From positions 3,286,001 to 3,350,000 of the forward strand of contig BSYQ01000004.1 in NCBI GenBank assembly GCA_030272585.1: DNA of 64,000 bases, read 5' to 3'. Both the position numbers and the translations under genes were made by a program. Below, piece after piece: positions 22,733 to 33,331 of this stretch. The stretch's first letter is position 1; every line of letters begins with the position of its first letter. The notes under the pieces were generated by a model that saw only the letters and a program-made list of their open reading frames with translations, was not told the origin of the DNA and did no database searches. This DNA comes from Bryopsis sp. KO-2023 (Eukaryota > Chlorophyta > Ulvophyceae > Bryopsidales > Bryopsidaceae).

Positions 22733-23806
22733 ATGAACTTCGCGATCCATCGAAGCGGGGTGGGACTGTGCAGAGGGAATTCTCGAAGGCCACCCGTGAC
22801 AGCTTCGAGCCGGGTTTCGGTGGGCGGCGGACGACTCTGCGTAAGTTGTTGATATTCATTCGCGCCTTTCGCTCCCGCCAGACGTCCGTTTGTGTTTACT
22901 TTCCTGGCCTTCGCGCGAGCAGCTAAACGAACGGCGATCTCGTCAATCTCGAAGGGCTCTTGTTTGTGGGTAAACGCCACAACGTGCGCCTCTTTTGCTA
23001 GGCACTGTGACGACTCTGTGGTGTGAATCGTCAGACATGGGTTGGTTCAGGGGTTGAGTTCGCCGTGCTTGAAGCGAAGGCGGTGCGACGATGTTTCGCG
23101 GAACTTCGTGGTGAGGGCTGTCGAAGACGAAGAAGCTGATCCCAGGGACGTGGATGGCTATGACGCGGAGAAGGGGGGGCTGCTAGACAGCGAGGCGTTC
23201 GCAACGTTTCTGAAGGTGACCTGCACACCTTAGCTTTCTCTTTTTGAAACCACAAGAAAAGAAGACAGCGAAAGAACCCTCCTCCATAGAATGGATAGGA
23301 GATGTAGGTGCACCAAATCTTGCTTTTTTTCTTTTTTTTTTTCATTGTGATGCATAAGGTTTGGGAAAGTCATTCTCTGTGCAAATTAGCAAAAAAAAAC
23401 AAAAAAAACAAAGACACTTTTTAAATCAGTGAGTGGAAGTCGCAATCTCACTCCAAACCGTCCCTGGCTTTCCAAATTGCTATATTTGAAGAAAGACACA
23501 TTTTCAGAAAAAAATGTATGTTTGGGTTTACCAAAGCATTGGAAAAAGACCCCTCCGTTGAACCCTGACATAAAATAAAAACAAAGTAAAAAAAATCATA
23601 AAATGAATGAACCCTCTGTTGGTTTCTCTCAGCTACTTCATGACATGCATTCCAACCTGTATAAACAAGAATCCAACTTCTGGTTGTGTGCATCCCCTCA
23701 GGTTGCATTTGCAGGTTTGATTGTCGGAGGCATTGCACTCTTGGTTTTTCTTTCTGAGCCGGTCATCGACAACACCATCGGCAACTTTCCTGGATCCAAA
23801 GGATAG
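22733..23806 (+). CDS. Small plastid-targeted single-span membrane protein
   Basis: Three plus-strand exons, all phase 0: 22733-22840, 23051-23215 and 23702-23806; 125 residues. The N-terminus (MNFAIHRSGVGLCRGNSRRP to DDVSRNFVVRA) is basic and Ser-rich like a chloroplast transit peptide, with a probable cleavage before VEDEEADPRD. The mature part is acidic and then has one membrane segment (VAFAGLIVGGIALLVFL) followed by a short tail SEPVIDNTIGNFPG. The layout resembles small thylakoid proteins, but no named family was recognised. Each splice site has a good GT or AG context. Confidence 0.65.
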
Positions 23807-24540
23807 TCGGTGTATTTTGGAAGAAGGTCTCTGAGGAGAGGCTTGCAGAAAATTTTGACTACTGGGGGACTTATTTTGTTTGGATGGGCCGTGTCTCATT
23901 GTTTTTCTAGCGCACATCGTTTTAATTTCTTGTTTTGTCTTGCGTTGTTCATCTTTTGGTACATCAGGCACCTAATATATTGATAATTTACAGGAAGCTT
24001 CTGGACTGTGTCCAGTCGCTAAACTCTCTGACCTGCCTTGATTCTAGCCCGGGTTGACACCTCTGTAACACAGGAAGAGATCCATGCCCAAAATCCACAA
24101 CCTCAGGCTACAAAAGAGTATGAACAGCAGCCAACGGTCCTCTTGACCTTTCCCACCATGCCTTTTGCTTCTAGGGTCGGAGATCCCATCGATGAATCAC
24201 ACATCATGACAGCCTCTACAATATAACGATATTATGCCACAGTGCTGATTCACAAATTTCTTATGAAAGCCTCTAGAACGAGGTTAGCCGTTTATCAATC
24301 AATCAATCAATGATTACATGTTAGCCGTTTATTATGATGGGTCCAAGAAACACTCGACAAACCTTCACTTTTTCCCAACTCTTGAAGGTCCTGAGACAAG
24401 TCAGCTTACATAAGCCAAACCTAACTCTTTTTTTACGTAACATGAAATCACCACGAAACTGCCATCTTCTACACAATATTAATAATAAATTGTCCTGTGA
24501 TCAGCCACAAAAATTGTTGTGATTTGCACTCTCCCCATCA
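23807..24540. other. Intergenic
   Basis: Three-prime flank of the plastid membrane protein gene and AT-rich DNA with a short CAAT repeat near 24296-24310. No feature was supported. Confidence 0.4.
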
Positions 24541-24645
24541 TGCAAATTGGTGTGAACAAAAAAAGAAGCCGGCCAACTTGGGGGGATCTTTTGACGAAGC
24601 AGTTTGAATGTTATCAGCAATAACTTGTTACGAATATGTTTTGAG
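24541..24645. repeat. ~100-bp dispersed repeat, copy 2 (inverted)
   Basis: Reverse complement of 8756-8865, sharing ATTGGTGTGA, GCCGGCCAACTTGGGGGGAT and ACGAATATGTT with small differences. It stops just before the tRNA-like element at 24670. Confidence 0.75.
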
Positions 24646-24669
24646 TAAAAACCTATTCTAAAAAGTTAT

Positions 24670-24718
24670 GGCGACTAAGGGATTCGAACCCCTATTAACG
24701 TCCCGTCGACGAGTCGCC
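24670..24718 (-). other. tRNA-like minihelix next to the satellite block
   Basis: Minus strand: a 7-bp stem GGCGACT/AGTCGCC encloses a small hairpin (CGTC-GACGG-GACG), a short linker and a T-arm with stem AGGGG/CCCTT and loop TTCGAAT, which has the B-box bases GGTTCGAATCC. There is no room for both D-arm and anticodon arm. The layout is like the element at 3504-3547. A tmRNA or normal tRNA is excluded by size. Probably a truncated tRNA or SINE piece. Confidence 0.5.
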
Positions 24719-24779
24719 GTTTTTTTTTTTTTTTTTGAAGAGGAAACTCCCTCGTATGAAAAACAGAAAACTTCAATTT

Positions 24780-26460
24780 TTTTCCACATTTTTTTTTCCC
24801 TTTTTTTTAATTTATCCAGAGGTACAATCCCTTAAATTAAAATCCTTTTTTTTCTTTTTTTTTCTTAAATCAGAGTTGAAGTCCCTTAAATTAATATGCT
24901 TTTTTCTTTTTTGAAAAATCAGAGTTAAAAGACCTAAAATCAAAATCCCTTCTTTTTTTCTTTTTATTTTTAAAATCAGAGTTAAAATCCCTTAAATTAA
25001 AATTCCTTCTTTTTTTTTCCTTTTTTTATAAATCAGAGTTAAAGTCCCTTAAATTAAAATCCCCCTTTTTTTTTATCAGAGTTAAAATCCCTTAAATTAA
25101 AATTCCTTCTTTTTTTTTTCCTTTTTTTAATAAATCAGAGTTAAAGTCCCTTAAATTAAAATCCCTTCTTTTTTTTTCTTTTTTTTTATAGAGTTAAAAT
25201 CCCTTAAACTGAACTCTCGTCTTTTTTTTTCTTTTTCTTTTTTAAATCAGAGTTAAAATCCCTTAATCTAAAATTCCTTCTTTTTTTTCCTTTTTTTAAT
25301 AAATCAGAGTTAAAATCCCTTAATCTAAAATTCCTTCTGTTTTTTCCTTTTTTTAATAAATCAGAGTTAAAATCCCTTAAACTAAAATCCTCCTTTTTTT
25401 TATTTTTTTTAAATCAGAGTTGAAAGCCCTTAAATTAAAATCCCCTTTTTTTTATTTTTTTTAAATCAGAGTTAAAATCCCTTAAACTAAAATTCCTTCT
25501 TTTTTTTCTTTTTTTTTTTTAAATCAGAGTTAAAATCCCTTAATCTAAAATTCCTTCTGTTTTTTCCTTTTTTTAATAAATCAGAGTTAAAGTCCCTTAA
25601 ATTAGAATCCCCCTTTTTTTTATCAGAGTTAAAATCCCTTAAATTAAAATTCCTTCTTTTTTTTTCCTTTTTTTATAAATCAGAGTTAAAGTCCCTTAAA
25701 TTAAAATCCCCCTTTTTTTTTATCAGAGTTAAAATCCCTTAAATTAAAATTCCTTCTTTTTTTTTTCCTTTTTTTAATAAATCAGAGTTAAAGTCCCTTA
25801 AATTAAAATCCCTTCTTTTTTTTTCTTTTTTTTTATAGAGTTAAAATCCCTTAAACTGAACTCTCGTCTTTTTTTTTCTTTTTCTTTTTTAAATCAGAGT
25901 TAAAATCCCTTAATCTAAAATTCCTTCTTTTTTTTCCTTTTTTTAATAAATCAGAGTTAAAATCCCTTAATCTAAAATTCCTTCTGTTTTTTCCTTTTTT
26001 TAATAAATCAGAGTTAAAATCCCTTAAACTAAAATCCTCCTTTTTTTTATTTTTTTTAAATCAGAGTTGAAAGCCCTTAAATTAAAATCCCCTTTTTTTT
26101 ATTTTTTTTAAATCAGAGTTAAAATCCCTTAAACTAAAATTCCTTCTTTTTTTTCTTTTTTTTTTTTAAATCAGAGTTAAAATCCCTTAATCTAAAATTC
26201 CTTCTGTTTTTTCCTTTTTTTAATAAATCAGAGTTAAAGTCCCTTAAATTAGAATCCCCCTTTTTTTTATCAGAGTTAAAATCCCTTAAATTAAAATTCC
26301 TTCTTTTTTTTTCCTTTTTTTATAAATCAGAGTTAAAGTCCCTTAAATTAAAATCCCCCTTTTTTTATCAGAGTTAAAATCCCTTAAATTAAAATTCCTT
26401 CTTTTCTTTTTCCTTTTTTTATAAATCAGAGTTTCCCAACCCAGAGATAAAAGCCCTTAA
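24780..26460. repeat. T-rich satellite array A (about 55-65 bp units)
   Basis: Units have the form AAATCAGAGTTAAAATCCC, TTAAATTAAAAT, then CCTTC and two T runs. Beyond the basic unit there is a higher-order repeat of about 647 bp: the variant AAACTGAACTCTCGTC occurs at 25207 and again at 25854 with matching flanks. Homopolymer lengths vary between copies. Non-coding. Confidence 0.9.
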
Positions 26461-26514
26461 ATTAACCATTCTCTTTTCTTTCCCTTCTTTCTTTGTCTGT
26501 TTTTTATGTCTTCA

Positions 26515-27955
26515 TCAGCTGTAAAAAACACAGAAAAGAAAAACAAGGAAAAAAGCAAAGCAAGTGATAAGTGAAAAAGAAAGCATTTTTGTTTTTTGAA
26601 AAAACTGGAGATCACTCACCTTAATCTCCAAGCTCAGCCACACTCGAAAAAAACACAGAAAAAGAAACAAAGAAAAAAGCAAAGCAAATGATAAGTGAAA
26701 AAGAAAGCATTTTTGTTTTTTGAAAAAACTGGAGATCACTCACCTTAATCTCCAAGCTCAGCCACACTCGGAAAAAACACAGAAAAGAAAAACAAAGAAA
26801 AAAGCAAAGCAAATGATAAGTGAAAAAGAAAACATTTTTGTTTTTTGAAAATACTGGAGATCACTCACCTCAATCTCCAAGCTCAGCCACACTCGGAAAA
26901 AACACAGAAAAGAAAAACAAGGAAAAAAGCAAAGCAAGTGATAAGTGAAAAAGAAAGCATTTTTGTTTTTTGAAAAAACTGGAGATCACTCACCTTAATC
27001 TCCAAGCTCAGCCACACTCGAAAAAAACTCAGAAAAAGAAACGAAGAAAAAAGCAAAGCAAATGATAAGTGAAAAAGAAAGCATTTTTGTTTTTTGAAAA
27101 AACTGGAGATCACTCACCTTAATCTCCAAGCTCAGCCACACTCGAAAAAAACACAGAAAAAGAAACAAAGAAAAAAGCAAAGCAAATGATAAGTGAAAAA
27201 GAAAGCATTTTTGTTTTTTGAAAAAACTGGAGATCACTCACCTCAATCTCCAAGCTCAGCCACACTCGAAAAAAACACAGAAAAAGAAACAAAGAAAAAA
27301 GCAAAGCAAATGATAAGTGAAAAAGAAAGCATTTTTGTTTTTTGAAAAAACTGGAGATCACTCACCTTAATCTCCAAGCTCAGCCACACTCGGAAAAAAC
27401 ACAGAAAAGAAAAACAAGGAAAAAAGCAAAGCAAGTGATAAGTGAAAAAGAAAGCATTTTTATTTTTTGAAAAAACTGGAGATCACTCACCTCAATCTCC
27501 AAGCTCAGCCACACTCGGAAAAAACACAGAAAAGAAAAACAAGGAAAAAAGCAAAGCAAGTGATAAGTGAAAAAGAAAGCATTTTTATTTTTTGAAAAAA
27601 CTGGAGATCACTCACCTCAATCTCCAAGCTCAGCCACACTCGGAAAAAACACAGAAAAGAAAAACAAGGAAAAAAGCAAAGCAAGTGATAAGTGAAAAAG
27701 AAAGCATTTTTGTTTTTTGAAAAAACTGGAGATCACTCACCTCAATCTCCAAGCTCAGCCACACTCGAAAAAAACACAGAAAAAGAAACAAAGAAAAAAG
27801 CAAAGCAAATGATAAGTGAAAAAGAAAGCATTTTTGTTTTTTGAAAAAACTGGAGATCACTCACCTCAATCTCCAAGCTCAGCCACACTCGAAAAAAACA
27901 CAGAAAAGAAAAACAAACAAAAGCAAAAGCAAATGATAAGTGAAAAAGCAAGTAA
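26515..27955. repeat. 124-bp satellite array B, about 12 copies
   Basis: A fixed 124-bp period (AGCTCAGCCA at 26631, 26755 and so on). On the minus strand each unit contains a pyrimidine tract ending in GAG or CAG-like AG, a 23-base block TGTGGCTGAGCTTGGAGATT plus AAG or GAG, and then GTGAGTGATCTCC, a consensus donor. Copies are nearly identical. 124 is not a multiple of three, so the repeated small reading frames in all units are not one protein. The array sits between two stretches of array A. Confidence 0.95.
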
Positions 27956-27984
27956 AATCTTCCTCTTTTTTTCCTTTCTTTTCT

Positions 27985-28400
27985 TTTTTTATTTATCTAG
28001 AGTTACAATCCCTTAAATTAAACCCTTCTTCTTTTTTCCTTTTTTTTATAAATCAGAGTTAAAATCCCTTAAATTAAAATTCCTCCTTTTTTTTTCTTTT
28101 TTTTTAAATCAGAGTTACAATCCCTTGAATTAAAATCCTTTTTTTTCATTTTTTTCTTAAATCAGAGTTAAAATCCCTTAAATTAAAATCCTTTTTTTTT
28201 ATTTTTTTTATAAAATCAGAGTTAAAGTCCCTTAAATTAAAATCCTTTTTTTTCATATTTTTCTTAAATCAGAGTTACAATCCCTTAAATTAAAATCTTT
28301 TTTTCTTTTTTCTTTTTTTATAAAATCAGAGTTGAAGTCCCTTAAATTAAGATCCTTTATTTTCTTTTTTTTATTATAAAATCAGAGTTAAAAGCCCTTA
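27985..28400. repeat. T-rich satellite array A, second part
   Basis: Same CAGAGTTAAAATCCCTTAAA units as 24780-26460, resuming after the 124-bp array. This suggests that array B arose or was inserted within array A. Confidence 0.85.
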
Positions 28401-28455
28401 AATTATTAATTTTTTATAAACCTTTTTTTTCGAATCCCTTTTTTTTTCTTATATG

Positions 28456-28486
<31 letters not shown>

Positions 28487-28700
28487 ATTGCCTAATGAAC
28501 GTTAGGAATCCTTTATTGATTTTTAAATGTTTTTTTTCAAAATGTTTTTTTTTCTTATATGTTTTTTTTCTGTTTTCAAGTTTTTTTCTTTCAATTTTTT
28601 TTTCAAATTTTTGTTTTTGATTTTTTTTTTCAATTTTTTTTTTTTTTTTTTCCCTTTGATCATTAATTTTTTCGATCATTTTTTCAAGTAGATTCCTCGG
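28401..28700. repeat. Poly-T rich stretch
   Basis: Long T runs broken by short A or C blocks; no unit could be defined. It marks the end of the satellite block. Confidence 0.7.
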
Positions 28701-28835
28701 AGTTTTCGGCGGATTAAGGATCACGGTAAATGCGAGTCAACATCGAAAATTCGCCTGACCTATCAAATGTAACTTTTCTCCTCCTGCTATTTTCGTGCAA
28801 TTCGTAGAACTCGACCCCCGACCCACGAAAATCCG

Positions 28836-29452
28836 ATGATCGGAATCATCCGTTTGCTGGCTGCTCCTTTGCGTTTCCGTTTCTGTTTCTGTTCCGGTTG
28901 CTCGACGACACCGTCGACGGGTCGTCGTTGGGATCGCCGACGGACGTTCCCCGAACTGCTAGGATCTCATTCTATATCGATCCCCACAGATCATCTTTTT
29001 TTTTTACGACAGAGGGTCGAGACTAGCGACGGACCTTCCGGGTCCCAACTGTTCGCTCCGTAGCTTCCGACCGTAGGTGGCGACTGTGAGATCGGGGTCT
29101 TTTTTGGTCGTTTCCAGATCCTGATTGGGCTAAATTGGTGCCCGTTGTGCGACCATTGTTTCGTCCAAAGGACAGATCCTACCTCTTTGAGTCTTCGTGC
29201 CAGGCGGAAGAAACGCTGTGTGGTGCTTGTTTTCGTGGCTGCATCCTTCCCGAGACAACAAAGAAACGGCACGGCAGTTTGGGTCGCTATGGATGCTGTG
29301 TGTGTGTTTTTTTTTCCTTGCAGATTAAAGTGTGTCAACAAAAGTCTCAACTGAAGAATGGCGCCGTTTGGGAGGGCACCTGTCGGTCATCCACTCGGTT
29401 GAAAGCATGGAAGATATGTTTCTCAAGTTGTGAATGTTTAGAAACACTCTAA
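28836..29452 (+). CDS. Possible unknown Cys-rich protein (partial model)
   Basis: GC-rich DNA follows the satellites. A splice-like acceptor near 29117 (TTTCCAG) opens a frame PDWAKLVPVVRPLFRP, SSCQAEETLCGACFRGC and, after a short T/G run, KVCQQKSQLKNGAVWEG to ECLETL and stop at 29452. The Cys spacing looks deliberate, but no known domain matches. The 5' part from 28836 is uncertain. Confidence 0.3.
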
Positions 29453-29518
29453 GTAAGTACAGTGAAAGGAAAACAATTTGGTTGAGGCATGGTGTTGTAG
29501 ATTTCCAAGGGGAGTTTT

Positions 29519-29845
29519 TTATTTCGCTCCTGACTTATTCTGGGGAGGGGGCAGAAAATACTTAGAGAGGGCCTGGTCCCCCCAGCCCCCCTGGTTGTGC
29601 CTATGGTCAAGGCTCCATGCCGGTAGATTTTCAAGTAGACTGAGAGGAGAGGTTGGCACTGGGTTGTTTTGATATTGAAGGTAATTCTGTTTGACTGGGG
29701 TAGCGTGGGGGTTGGAGATCTTGTTGCTCGTCTTTCTGTGAATTCCTGCTTGTGGATTTAGATGCTGCTGTGCTGGAGTGGCTTCAAAATTCTGGAGGTT
29801 ATTGCTTGCATATGCATTTGCCACAGATGATGGATCGTTTTCCAT
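29519..29845 (-). CDS. Possible unknown Asn/Gln/Pro-rich protein, 108 codons
   Basis: Single open frame from an ATG at 29845 (MENDPSSVANAYASNNLQNF) to a stop at 29519, low in hydrophobic residues. No splice partner or domain was recognised. It overlaps no other supported gene. Confidence 0.3.
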   Translation of the reverse strand: MENDPSSVANAYASNNLQNFEATPAQQHLNPQAGIHRKTSNKISNPHATPVKQNYLQYQNNPVPTSPLSLLENLPAWSLDHRHNQGGWGDQALSKYFLPPPQNKSGAK

Positions 29846-30239
29846 GGAAGATCAAAAAATGACCAAATAGAGCATCAGAATTCCCAGCCAAGTTTTTGGG
29901 CGAACAGGAGTTATTGCGGTGGCTTGTCCTGTATCTTTTTGGAGTTTGATTGGATATCTGTGAGAAGAGAATTTGTGTTTCATTGTTCGAGAATGAAACG
30001 TTTCATTTCATTTCACTTTCTGCAATTGCTCTGTGATCGTTTTCAATTCTGAAATTTTCATACCCAGTCTTTGTTCCTCAAAGAACAGCACCTAAGGATG
30101 GAGCATATGTTCAGAAAAGCAAATAAAAAATCTCCTCAGCAAAACTCAGTTGCAGTGTCCCTCCCAATCCCTTCTGTGCTCCTTGCACATGATGCAGTTG
30201 CCCCTCAAGGTTTACCCTGTGTCGAGAAAACAACTAAAT

Positions 30240-30332
30240 TGGCACGATCGTACTTGTGGGTGAATTGAATCAGGATGGTGAAGGGAATGCGATTCCCATC
30301 TACTTTCTTGCTGGGATGGGATGCACTTGAAC
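30240..30332 (+). pseudogene. Copy of the 3' end of the propeller-like gene
   Basis: Matches 18365-18457 in the same orientation with about a dozen substitutions, including the run GGGTGAATTGAATCAGGA and CTACTTTCTTGCTGGGA and the stop codon. Only about 90 bp is present, so it cannot be functional. Confidence 0.75.
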
Positions 30333-30719
30333 ATTGTAGCCAAGGACTGCAATTCCATTTCCACTGCAATGACGAAAAATAAAAAAGCTTTCATAAAAAA
30401 AGTTTTTTTTTTCTTTTTTAAACAATCGAAAATCAGTTTTTTTTAGAGCTCTCCCCGAAAACCGCATTCAGATTTGAAAACGATGTTGATGCCCAGGTGG
30501 CTTTCACTTGATTGATTTCTCCGAATGAGGGTGGATCGATGAGTGTCCAAAAAAATTGAAAGCAAATTTGCTATTTGTTTTTTTTGTCATTGTTTTTGCG
30601 CTCATAAAGCGATGCCTATATCAAGACGTTTGCAGAAAACTTCCCCTTTTCTTAATTCAAAGTTGGAGGTAGGAGGGGGGTTGTGGGGAAAGTGGCAGAA
30701 TCCATTGTATTGACAGCAT

Positions 30720-31955
30720 GATTTTTTCTTTGGGGTGAAGGTTTGATGTAACAGCTTGGGGACCTTTGGCCAAATCGATTCAGCAAAACACAAAAGAGGG
30801 TGAAGGGCTGTGCGTGACAGGGTCCTTGGCTGCATCAGAGTGGACCGGCACAGCTGGAAAAGTTTATTCAAAAATGGAGGTAATTTGATTGATCCAACAT
30901 ATGTATGTTCCATCTCAACCGCCGTCTTTTTTTTTTTTTTTGGGGGGGGGGGGATTTTGGTTTCGTTGGTTTGGTTTGGAATTTGTTTTTTTTTTGTAAA
31001 TCGGATAGTATAGCAAGAAAAGGGGTACAGATGATGTTCGTTTCTTCTTTCCAACATTTTAGGAATGGAGCAAGAAACAAAAACAAAACCAGGTTTTTTT
31101 TGCATTTGATGGAATCTGTTGTGGAAAGACGGGTGCTTCATGTTCCTGGTACAGAATTTTCATCGCAAAGAAAGTAAAAAAAGAATATGTAAATAAGGAT
31201 AGCATGAATGAAAACAAAGAATCGTGAGTGTATGGCTGTTGACTTTTTTTGGCAAAGGTGGTTGCAAAATCTGTGCACCACCTCAATCGCAGCAGTCCCC
31301 TCAGCAAAAAAGCACGGAAAAAGCATCCACTCCCGATGCTCAGCTATCAGAGGATGCTGCTTGGGAAGCCCTGTTCAGGTTGCCACATCTGCATTCAATT
31401 TCCCCCGCTCCTCTGAAATCGATCTACTGTGCATACAGGCCACTTGCACCTAAAAAAAAGGCCCCCCCCAAAAAATGGTGCAAGAATCATTGCACCCTCA
31501 TATTCTCTCCTTCTTGTTGCTTTTTTCTCGTCTTCGTTTTTCTTCTTTTTCTAGTTTTCCTGAGATGAAATGATGTTTGGGGAAGCCGCATGCCTTTCAG
31601 CTCGATTCATGGATCGATTGGCTGACCCCCTCGTTCGCTTTTCTTAAATACGTGCAGAGTTCCATCGGCGGCTTGTAGTTCATTGACTCTATAATGATTA
31701 ACATCAGCAAGCAATATATCTGATTGTGTGTGTGTGTGTTTTTGTGTCTCCTTTTTTTCGATCCAGAAATCCTGCTGACTTTTATGACAATCGATCGAAC
31801 AAGCGAAACCCCAGGGGACCTGATTTCGTTCACAAGCAGTCCAGGAAAGCGTTGTGGCTGGACAGTTATCGACGGCCTGCATGGGTAATGGAGAAATTGA
31901 ACAACAACAGGGATATCCCTGTTTTAAGCCGCATCGATGCGGCTTAAAACATGGG
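30720..31955 (+). pseudogene. Truncated, frameshifted copy of the OSB-type gene
   Basis: Plus-strand counterparts of the last three OSB exons, near 30719-30880, 31257-31380 and 31768-31950. The OB-fold exon has one extra base near its start compared with the other copy, and the linker exon lacks about 58 bases; both break the frame. No presequence or first half of the OB fold exists. The PDF-motif exon is still intact (NPADFYDNR, NPRGPDFVHK) but its last codons are changed by the palindrome at 31920-31951. Confidence 0.8.
31920..31951. repeat. Perfect 32-bp palindrome
   Basis: TGTTTTAAGCCGCATC and its exact inverse GATGCGGCTTAAAACA meet with no spacer. The other copy of the block (about 9821-9850) has only the one arm and unrelated sequence in place of the other. 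Confidence 0.95.
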
Positions 31956-33010
31956 TGATGATTTATTTTTTGGTTTGGCGAGTTTTCTACATTACAGTGT
32001 GATGGTTGAGACAAATGTGTTCCGTCGAAAATGCAAGGAAAGAGCATGGGGGGGGGGGGAGGGGTGGAAAGGAAAAGCAGTGTGTGAAGATTAGTTAGGA
32101 AAAGGGTGAAAAAAAGACAGGGGTCGAACAGATGAAGCAAAAAAATTAAGAGAGCAAACAAAGGTTCAGAAAAGTGATGTTGGTGCAAGGCGAATTGTAG
32201 GGTTGACCCAACAAAATCTGAAAAACAATTGTGCAGTGGTGGTGGTGTTTTTTTTTGTTCTTCTGTAAACGAAACGTGTTTATGTCACAATCATGGTATG
32301 GGCTTTTAGAGAACAGCTCTGTTAGTCATGATTTTTATTTTTTTTTAATTCGAGAACATGAAAGTTCGTCTTTATTGTCTGGAGAATTCCAACAATGATC
32401 ATAGTATACACCCTGGTCAGGGGGTGTCATGTGAAGAAATTCCATTGGTTCATGCTTCTCCCCAGTGCTGTTCAAAATTTGTACAAGGGAATGTCTACTG
32501 TCAGACTGGCTGCGCTGACTGTGTTGCAAGTTAAGTGTGACTGTAAAGTGAGGATGATCATGTTCTCATGAGAGGATTTCTTTTTGTCTTTTTAACAATG
32601 ACTATTGATAAGTTCTGACCTATCCCGAGAAAGTCGATCCAACGATTGTAACCACCACCACAGCAATCCTCGCAAGGGGGGAAGAAATGATTGAAAGGGG
32701 AAAACCACCTGCCGACTGTCATATGAACCCCGATTTCTGGAATATGTTTTGGCAAGCTAGAGAGGGAGATGCAAGGAAAACAGCAACAAAAACCCCGCAC
32801 ATGTAAACAAAATATATCCACATACAGTAGAAAAAATCATACATACAGTACAGAACGTCGATTTCGGTGATGTTGGTGTTTGGGTTGAAAGAAAGGAACA
32901 AAATAAGGAGGAAAAAAAGAATAAAGGAGGAAAGCAAACGCTGTTTTTTTGTTTTCTTGCTGGTTTTCTTCTTTTATATATAAAATCATCAAAACAATAG
33001 CCTCTTTTAA

Positions 33011-33331
33011 CATCCACAGTCTCAACAAGGAATTCTGCCAGCACCCGAGACACCAATGACTAAAAAGTTACACTTACTTTACAAATCCCTGCTCCACCAG
33101 ACAGTAACACCATGACACCACAATACACCAACCTATACCCCCCACCCCCAACTTTGAAAGCAATACAAAAACGCTCCTGCAGGTTTTCCAACAGCAGAGT
33201 GCACTTCTTCTTTTCTCTTGATTCTGCATTTTTACCTCCCACGGAGCAAAATATACCCTTTCACCTATTGAAATTGCGAATTCCGTTTCTTCGTTCAACC
33301 TGTTGGCTTGACTAAATTTCTTTCGTTGTCG
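33011..33331. other. Short intergenic stretch
   Basis: Between the duplicated block and the RING-FYVE-SYLF stop codon; nothing supported. Confidence 0.4.

Larger units (their letters stand above)
30430..33010. repeat. 2.5-kb duplicated block, copy 2 (inverted)
   Basis: Reverse-complement counterpart of 8860-11395. It begins in the intron just downstream (in gene sense) of the fourth OSB exon and runs through the 3' flank, so the first four OSB exons were not copied. Confidence 0.9.

Noticed and set aside
22413-22980. Minus-strand frames of 128-148 codons
   Set aside because: They lie over the promoter and first exon/intron of the plastid membrane-protein gene and show no splice or domain support.
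24670-24718. tmRNA or complete tRNA
   Set aside because: The tRNA-like element is only 49 bases long, has no room for D and anticodon arms, and tmRNA is bacterial or organellar.
26515-27951. Serial small minus-strand frames with SSFFKKQKCFLFHLSF-like peptides
   Set aside because: They repeat every 124 bp, a period that shifts the frame in each unit, so they are by-products of the satellite.
24780-28400. CRISPR-like array of repeats
   Set aside because: The units are head-to-tail satellites without unique spacers, in a spliced eukaryotic genome.
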